Positions 7,301-11,812 of a DNA stretch of 11,812 nt are shown one piece after another. The notes below the pieces were generated by a model, which saw only the letters and a list, made by a program, of their open reading frames with translations, was not told the origin of the DNA and searched no databases. Where the stretch lies: contig JAGLNZ010000181.1 of assembly GCA_023139225.1 (NCBI GenBank), positions 1 through 11,812 of the forward strand. The letters are read 5' to 3'. The position numbers and the translations under genes were made by a program. This stretch comes from Desulfobacula sp. Lineage in GTDB: Bacteria; Desulfobacterota; Desulfobacteria; Desulfobacterales; Desulfobacteraceae. Numbering within the stretch: position 1 is the stretch's first letter; every line of letters starts with the position of its first letter.

Positions 7301-8610
7301 TAGGTTATGAGACAAGGGTTGAAGCAGCTGTACGTGCATTTGAAAATCATAACAATTCAATTTCTAAAAACAAAAAGGCTGACATCTCTCATCTTCACCC
7401 CAAATTTTTATCAGAGATAGACAATAAAACCATTATTTTTCCTAACTGGGATTCATATACCGGCAGCCTGATTGTTTCTGTTTTTAAAAATGAAGGAATT
7501 CGTGCCCTTTTAATGGAAGAAACTCCTGAAACTTTGAAAAAAAGCATTCTGACCAATACAGGACAGTGTATTCCTTTAAATGCAGTGGCAGCAGGATTTA
7601 TTCATACCGTAGAGAAAAACAACCTTGATCCTGCAAATTGTTTGCTATGGTTAAATACTTCGGAAATTGCCTGCAATATTAAAATGTATCCCTATCACAT
7701 TAAAAAAATTCTTGAAAGAAATGGCCGGGGTTTTGAAAAATCAGGTATTTACAAAGGTGAGCTTTCTTTATTTGATATTTCTTATAAAGCATCAACCAAT
7801 GCCTATTATGCCTATATGTTTGGCGGGTTGTTAAGAAGCATTGGCTGCAAGATCAGACCCTATGAAATTAATAAGGGACAAACAGACCAGGTCCTTCAAA
7901 AAGCATTGCGTATTCTGTGCAATGCTTTTGAATACGGGGACTCCAAAGAAGAAGCATTAAAAAATGCAAATCATATGTTTTTAAAAATTAAAACAAGAAA
8001 AGAATCACGGCCTAAAGTTGGTATTTTCGGAGACCTTTACGCCAGGGACAATGATATTATGAATCAGGATTTGGTTCATTTTATTGAAGAAAACGGTGGT
8101 GAGGTCATTACAACACCCTACTACAAATATATCAAAATTATTGCCAATTCTTATTTCAAAAAATGGTTTAAAGAAGGAAAATATTTAAGCTTAATTTCAA
8201 ACGGGGCACTCCTTGTAGTCATGCAGGCAATGGAAAAAAAATATTATAAATATTTTGAACCCATTTTAAGTAAATCTGCATTTGAAGTAAAGGGGTCATA
8301 TGAAAATATCCTTGCCGAATACGGCATCCTCCAGGAACATACCGGAGAATCCATGGATAATATCTTAAAAATACACCATATCATCAATGAACATCCTGAT
8401 TTAAAGCTGCTGGTTCAAACCAACCCGGCATTTTGTTGTCCAGGGCTCATCACAGAGGCAATGGCTCAAAAACTTGAAGCAAAAATTAATGTGCCCATTG
8501 TCAGTGTTACCTATGATGTTTCGGGTGGCAATAAAAACAAGGTAATCATCCCATTTCTACAGGACTCGGGAAAAATGGATTATTCCCAAAGTCTGAAAGT
8601 TTCAGTCTGA
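4396..8610 (+). CDS. Giant acyl-CoA dehydratase activase-like fusion protein (BadF/HgdC x2 + DUF2229 + HgdB-like)
   Basis: Predicted cytoplasmic ATP-driven iron-sulfur protein of the 2-hydroxyacyl-CoA dehydratase/benzoyl-CoA reductase activase superfamily (COG1924/COG3580/COG3581 type); its substrate is unknown. With the ATG at 4396 it has 1404 residues. Activase domain 1 (7-255) has GIDVGS and Cys123/Cys165. Activase domain 2 (328-585) has GLDVGSTSTKA, CGTTGSGRR, IGGQDAK and Cys455/Cys493. A C-x2-C-x3-C motif plus a distal Cys follows (609, 612, 616, 634). The DUF2229-like part (672-980) has IGIPEAL, Cys722, LGRPY, Cys936 and LELDEHDSSVGYETR. The HgdB-like part (1010-1395) has Cys1058, Cys1093 and NPAFCCPG (Cys1347/1348). 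A TTG at 4366 in the same frame is a less likely start, since the resulting extension (MEPGKGKNIN) overlaps the upstream gene; AAAGGA lies 12 bases before the ATG. No separate dehydratase subunits are nearby, so it may act alone or serve proteins encoded elsewhere. Confidence 0.88.
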   Translation: MKSSSHILGIDVGSVSIHIAVLNDEGNLIHTDSCCHHGEVKQSLVKLIKNIDIKTIGYVAATDSTPSFIKKSQSYDEQLAIIQAAKYYHSKFDAILHIGGEKFSLSRFDENCNYIGAKHNTSCAAGTGSFLDQQARRLNLLGGSRELSEKAFSNSKKIPDIATRCAVFAKTDLIHAQQEGYGIEQICDGLCYGLAKNISNTLFKYKHVGKKILFCGGVSQNLSVKNHLEKITGFNFIIDSNSKFYCATGAALCLLNDMTNNKKFKKIKFLSIKNFFIPAKKENILSYPKLELKLSQYPDFKCFSSYVSEDVEADIYQNPKKVATQQGYIGLDVGSTSTKAILINHDGIPIAGFYTKTASRPVVAVQKIFKACDIFFQTYGIQIQIKGCGTTGSGRRISGKIIGADIEPDEITAHATAAYNLNKNVDTIIEIGGQDAKFTLLKDGIVTSSVMNNVCAAGTGSFIEEQALKLDCPLSEYSERTEGVSSPVASDRCTVFMERDINYYFAQGYQKNEILASVLHSIRDNYLTKVANVGNIGNCILFQGATAKNKALVAAFEQKLKKPIHVSKYCHLTGALGVALLLKEKQINTSGFRGFNLWKQQIPIRQETCKLCTNHCKLTIADIEGQTLAYGFLCGRDYNTNKMIPKKNTYDLLKLRKQAIQKNKKPKIKHDFVIGIPEALHLFEDSDFWVHFFSRLGIKTKTSSKLKQPVKLGKNIARAEFCAPVVALHGHIQYLMDKADYIFLPFYFEENIKNKDRRRQHCYYTQFSPSIISCLSDFDKNRLISPIIKYLYTNFHTKLELYKSLKKISSDFLFSFFDISAAYDSAVELKKNNQLNFKALYHQYKSKDSDINVVLLGRPYTVLTKTMNNNIPQLFENLGVKTFFQDMLDLEKSDFSKIDPLLKEIHWKYVAQILKAGFLVANTEHLYPVYISSFKCAPDSFGIDYFKQIMESYNKPYLVLELDEHDSSVGYETRVEAAVRAFENHNNSISKNKKADISHLHPKFLSEIDNKTIIFPNWDSYTGSLIVSVFKNEGIRALLMEETPETLKKSILTNTGQCIPLNAVAAGFIHTVEKNNLDPANCLLWLNTSEIACNIKMYPYHIKKILERNGRGFEKSGIYKGELSLFDISYKASTNAYYAYMFGGLLRSIGCKIRPYEINKGQTDQVLQKALRILCNAFEYGDSKEEALKNANHMFLKIKTRKESRPKVGIFGDLYARDNDIMNQDLVHFIEENGGEVITTPYYKYIKIIANSYFKKWFKEGKYLSLISNGALLVVMQAMEKKYYKYFEPILSKSAFEVKGSYENILAEYGILQEHTGESMDNILKIHHIINEHPDLKLLVQTNPAFCCPGLITEAMAQKLEAKINVPIVSVTYDVSGGNKNKVIIPFLQDSGKMDYSQSLKVSV

Positions 8611-9404
8611 CGTTCACCAGGAAGATATGGTTTGATTTCAGGATGTTTTTTTAAAAATGAATTTTGAAAATCAATTCTTTTAACATTAAACCTGTTGTGA
8701 CTGTCAACAGCCCTGCGATACCTCAGGTAATATTCATCATAGTTTTTAAAGTGCTCTTTGCTTTTATGTTCAGTGATATTATAAAAATTGACATAAGTAT
8801 ATTTCAATAACTCTTCAAAATTATCCAAATATTTTTGCAGGCTTTTATAATGTTGAGTAACATTTCTGTTATTATAAAATTTTTGAATATTAAACACCCA
8901 GTCAAGATTTCTTCCGGCAAAAAAGCTCTGATAATCAGATGTATATTTCACAAGCCGTTTGATAACTTCCTGGTTGCTGATCATTATATTTCTAAGTTGA
9001 TCGATAAATTCAATTGTCTTTTTAATTTCATTAATTCTGGATTCAACTTTACTTAAATTTTCAAGCTTTACCAATGCTTGATCAAGGTTTGCTGTACTTT
9101 GCTTTAATTCTTCGCTGAGACGGATCATTTGCCTTGTCACAGGAGGCAAATGTGAATATCTATTTTTTTCCATATACTTTGAATATAGATAAAATTCGAT
9201 ACCGCCAACTGCTGAAAACGTGGTTAAAAAAACCATAAAAAGGATGATACCGGATTCTTTACGTGATTTATAAATAAAATAGGGTGTAGTGACAGGAGCA
9301 AACAGAACCATGAGTGCCCACCACCTGGGTTGGCTTTTATTATTACATTCATTAAGCATCAACGAAGCAAGAATTGCAACATAGACAAAATATATATAGT
9401 ACAA
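8580..9404 (-). CDS. Unrecognised membrane protein with coiled-coil C-terminal region
   Basis: I do not recognise this 274-aa protein. The N-terminal quarter is hydrophobic, with three likely membrane segments (about 2-17, 28-46, 52-70); the middle pair is separated only by a short basic loop (YKSRKE). The remaining 200 residues are hydrophilic and largely helical, with a heptad-like stretch at about 91-155 (RLSEELKQSTANLDQALVKL and onward). A Tyr/Asn/Lys-rich tail follows, containing repeated tyrosine-aromatic patches (YDEYYLRYRRAV). It starts at TTG (9404) with a strong AAAGGTGG six bases upstream, which decides the start. The gene follows comEC by 2 bases, so translational coupling is likely. 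A role linked to DNA uptake or the envelope is possible from position alone. The last 31 bases overlap the 3' end of the convergent activase gene. Confidence 0.75.
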   Translation of the reverse strand: MYYIYFVYVAILASLMLNECNNKSQPRWWALMVLFAPVTTPYFIYKSRKESGIILFMVFLTTFSAVGGIEFYLYSKYMEKNRYSHLPPVTRQMIRLSEELKQSTANLDQALVKLENLSKVESRINEIKKTIEFIDQLRNIMISNQEVIKRLVKYTSDYQSFFAGRNLDWVFNIQKFYNNRNVTQHYKSLQKYLDNFEELLKYTYVNFYNITEHKSKEHFKNYDEYYLRYRRAVDSHNRFNVKRIDFQNSFLKKHPEIKPYLPGERQTETFRLWE

Positions 9405-9406
9405 TA

Positions 9407-11812
9407 TTAACCACCTTTAAAAATTTTTATATTATAATCTTTACCATCACTTGATATGAAAATCGCCCCATCTTCATCGGTCCTGAAGATATTTATTTTT
9501 TTATTCTTATATCTTTTTAAAACCTTATAATGAGGAAAACCATATCTATTGTGCCAGCCACAGGATATTATTACACTCTTGGCTTGTACTTTATCAAGGA
9601 AAAATTTAGTGCTCGATGAGGAACTGCCATGATGAGGCGACAGGAGAACATCAGAATTAAGATCAATATTATTATTAATACTTAAATTTTTTTCCCGGCG
9701 CCTTAAAATATCTCCTGGAAAAAGCATTGAAAAATCTTTGTATATCAACTTAAAAACAAGGGAATTATTATTCAAATTATATGAAAAAATCTTATTAGAT
9801 GAATCATAGAAAATCAGCCGGGTCTTTTGAAAATCCAGTTCCATATCTTCAGTTAAAGGATTCCATATCTTTATATTCCGCTTCTTGCAGGTATTGATCA
9901 ATGCCGTATAATTCCTTGAATTTGTTTCATCTGCATTTTTAATCAAAGTATGAACTTTAAAATTCTGTAAAATAAAAATAAGACCATTTAAATGATCAGC
10001 ATCAGGATGGCTTAAAACAACGTAATCCAAAGCGCGTATTTTTTTTTGCCATAAAAGGGGAGCAATGATATATCTTCCCGTATCAAAGGAAGATATATCA
10101 GAAAAGCCTCCGCCATCCACTAAAATGCTGCTGCCGTCAGGTGTTTGAATAAGGGCACTGTTGCCCTGCCCTACATCGATTATGGTAATGTTTAAATTTG
10201 CGTTTGATGGTTTTCCCAACCCGGCATTTGAAAAATTGACTATAACCAACAGAAAAGAAAAGGCAAATATTAAAGCGGATGTTTTTTTGTGCCCTTTTAA
10301 TACTAAAAAAATTGAAATGAAAAACAAATAAAGCGCTGTTACTTCAATCCATTGCAATGTAAAAGTCCTTGACCATGAATAGGGAATGGAAACAAGAAAC
10401 TCAGAAAATGTAATCAAAAATAAAATGAGCGACTGGCACACATTGATAATAAAGGTTGCAACCAAAGGAAAATACGGGAAGCAACAAAGAGAGCTAAGTC
10501 CCAACGGCAACACAATAAATCCCAGGATTGGGATAGCTATAAGATTTGATATAATCTGAATATGCGATGCAATATTAAAATAATGCGCTGTCAGCGGCAA
10601 TGTCCCAAGGCCTGCAAAAAATGTTACAAATATCATTAAGACTATTTTTGAAAATAAAGTGCTTTTCAAAAAAAATGAGTATTTTTTTAAAAGGGAAATA
10701 CCACAAACAATAAAAACAACGGCAATAAATGATAATTGAAAGGATATGGAAAAAAGGGCTGCACAATCTATGGTTAATATTATAATTCCTGCAACAGAAA
10801 GGCTGGAAAAAATATCTTTTTCTTTTTCAGATATAAATGAAAACATAAGGACAATTATCATTATGAGTGCTCGTTGGGTGGAGGGAGAAAATCCTGAAAA
10901 AACAGCATAGAGTGATAACGGAACAATGGTTAATATCCCTGCAATTTTTTTAGATCTTCCTGAAATCAAGAGGCTTGGAATAAAGGATAAAAAGCGATAA
11001 AAAAGAGAAAAGAACAAGATGCTGACGATGGAAAGATGAAGCCCTGAAATCGCTAAAAGGTGACTGATTCCGGCCTTTGAAAACAGATCCCGCATATCAG
11101 AACAAAGAACTTCTTTTTTCCCGGTTATCAATGAGGCCATTATCATGCCGGATTTTGAGTGCTGAGTATGGTTCAATATAAAATAATAATAATTTGTCCT
11201 GGATTCTTCAATTTTCCGGATCAATTGTAATCCAAAACCGATTTGATCCGTTTGTGTCAGAATTTTAATTTTTCTTATGTCAGTGTAGGCCGTACCAAAT
11301 ATTTTTTTCAGTTTTAAAAATCTTTTATAATCAAATGCTCCCGGATTCATAAAATTTCGAACGGATTTAATCGATGATTCAAACACGATGATATCACCAT
11401 ACTTTGGAGCTATTTTTGATGCTCTATATATATTCAGATTGATCTTGCCCGTCACCTTACTTATGATACCGTCTTTTGTCTCTATTGTTTGGCAAAAAAG
11501 TGTTACTTTCTGTTTTCTTGCATAGTGTTTTGCATAGGAAACAATTTTTCCTGTAATAATGATTTTTTTTGAATCCAGATAATTGGAAATATGATGGGGC
11601 GGCAGATCAGGCGTTAACCTGACCTGAATGGAAAGATATCCAAGACAAAATACTAAACCAAGGATTAAAAGAAAACACTTGTTTTTATCAAAATAAAAGG
11701 CCAGGCAGACAAGGACAGACAAGGAAAAAACAGCCGATAAAACAAGAAGTTTATGAACAGGAAAAAAGTTTCCCGCTAAAATCCCTGCCATCAGTAAAAG
11801 GAATATGAAAAA
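9407..11812 (-). CDS. comEC: ComEC/Rec2-family DNA internalisation channel (5' partial)
   Basis: Polytopic inner-membrane protein that in competent bacteria carries single-stranded DNA into the cytoplasm. Residues are numbered from the ATG at 11791. The N-terminal DUF4131-type region includes NPGAFDYKRFL (149-159). The Competence domain (about 215-480, many membrane segments) includes MASLITGKK, AGISHLLAISGLHLSIV (240-256) and SPSTQRALIM (302-311). The C-terminal metallo-beta-lactamase-like domain (about 534-790) has DVGQGNS (539-545), DGGG (559-562), SHPDADH (594-600) and SPHHGSS (718-724), so the metal-site histidines and aspartates are kept. The frame stays open from the ATG to the window edge (FFIFLLL before the Met), with no Shine-Dalgarno at that ATG. 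The true start is therefore probably outside the window and completes the first membrane segment. Presence of comEC alone does not prove natural competence. Confidence 0.93.
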   Translation of the reverse strand, partial: FFIFLLLMAGILAGNFFPVHKLLVLSAVFSLSVLVCLAFYFDKNKCFLLILGLVFCLGYLSIQVRLTPDLPPHHISNYLDSKKIIITGKIVSYAKHYARKQKVTLFCQTIETKDGIISKVTGKINLNIYRASKIAPKYGDIIVFESSIKSVRNFMNPGAFDYKRFLKLKKIFGTAYTDIRKIKILTQTDQIGFGLQLIRKIEESRTNYYYFILNHTQHSKSGMIMASLITGKKEVLCSDMRDLFSKAGISHLLAISGLHLSIVSILFFSLFYRFLSFIPSLLISGRSKKIAGILTIVPLSLYAVFSGFSPSTQRALIMIIVLMFSFISEKEKDIFSSLSVAGIIILTIDCAALFSISFQLSFIAVVFIVCGISLLKKYSFFLKSTLFSKIVLMIFVTFFAGLGTLPLTAHYFNIASHIQIISNLIAIPILGFIVLPLGLSSLCCFPYFPLVATFIINVCQSLILFLITFSEFLVSIPYSWSRTFTLQWIEVTALYLFFISIFLVLKGHKKTSALIFAFSFLLVIVNFSNAGLGKPSNANLNITIIDVGQGNSALIQTPDGSSILVDGGGFSDISSFDTGRYIIAPLLWQKKIRALDYVVLSHPDADHLNGLIFILQNFKVHTLIKNADETNSRNYTALINTCKKRNIKIWNPLTEDMELDFQKTRLIFYDSSNKIFSYNLNNNSLVFKLIYKDFSMLFPGDILRRREKNLSINNNIDLNSDVLLSPHHGSSSSSTKFFLDKVQAKSVIISCGWHNRYGFPHYKVLKRYKNKKINIFRTDEDGAIFISSDGKDYNIKIFKGG
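9411..9418 (-). promoter_or_regulatory. Strong Shine-Dalgarno supporting a TTG start
   Basis: On the minus strand AAAGGTGG forms the last three codons of comEC (Lys-Gly-Gly), is followed directly by the comEC stop TAA (9407-9409), and sits six bases before the TTG at 9404. It is the best ribosome binding site seen in the window and supports TTG as the real start of the downstream membrane protein. Confidence 0.75.

Noticed and set aside
11789..11791. ATG as the comEC start
   Set aside because: There is no Shine-Dalgarno before it, and the frame continues upstream as hydrophobic FFIFLLL to the edge, so the first membrane segment would be cut short.

Overview
The window looks like chromosomal DNA from an AT-rich, anaerobic, Gram-negative bacterium. 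The Mla-type lipid transport genes imply an outer membrane. The giant 2-hydroxyacyl-CoA-dehydratase-activase-like protein is typical of anaerobes. Low GC (judged by eye, not computed) and the gene content best fit Desulfobacterota (Desulfobacteraceae-like), but that is an inference. I see no rRNA, tRNA, CRISPR array, insertion sequence, attachment site or origin. Coding density is very high: the only real intergenic space is the 175-base divergent region at 3745-3919, plus 70 bases at 1660-1729.

Left part (1-3744). A nitrilase-superfamily amidohydrolase enters from the left edge on the plus strand. It ends 3 bases short of a convergent four-gene minus-strand operon, mlaE-mlaF-mlaD-mlaA (transcribed 3744 to 808). 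This operon encodes an ABC permease, ATPase and MCE-domain protein plus an MlaA-family protein. It is a minimal retrograde phospholipid transport set, with no mlaC or mlaB between or beside its genes.

Middle (3745-8610). A divergent regulatory region separates the mla operon from a plus-strand pair. The first gene encodes a 157-aa protein with a ribbon-helix-helix-like N-terminus. Two bases after its stop comes a 1404-aa protein joining two BadF/HgdC-type activase domains, a four-cysteine motif, a DUF2229/COG3580-type region and an HgdB/COG3581-like C-terminal region. The palindrome ATACGTAT occurs three times exactly, and once with one mismatch, as two spaced pairs: one in the promoter region and one inside the ribbon-helix-helix gene. 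It is a good candidate operator for autoregulation. This regulator plus giant activase pair is the most interesting part of the window.

Right part (8580-11812). A minus-strand pair enters from the right edge: comEC/rec2 (DNA uptake channel, 5' end outside the window), followed 2 bases later by an unrecognised 274-aa membrane and coiled-coil protein. The latter starts at TTG behind a strong Shine-Dalgarno sequence lying in the last codons of comEC. Its end overlaps the end of the activase gene tail-to-tail by 31 bases.
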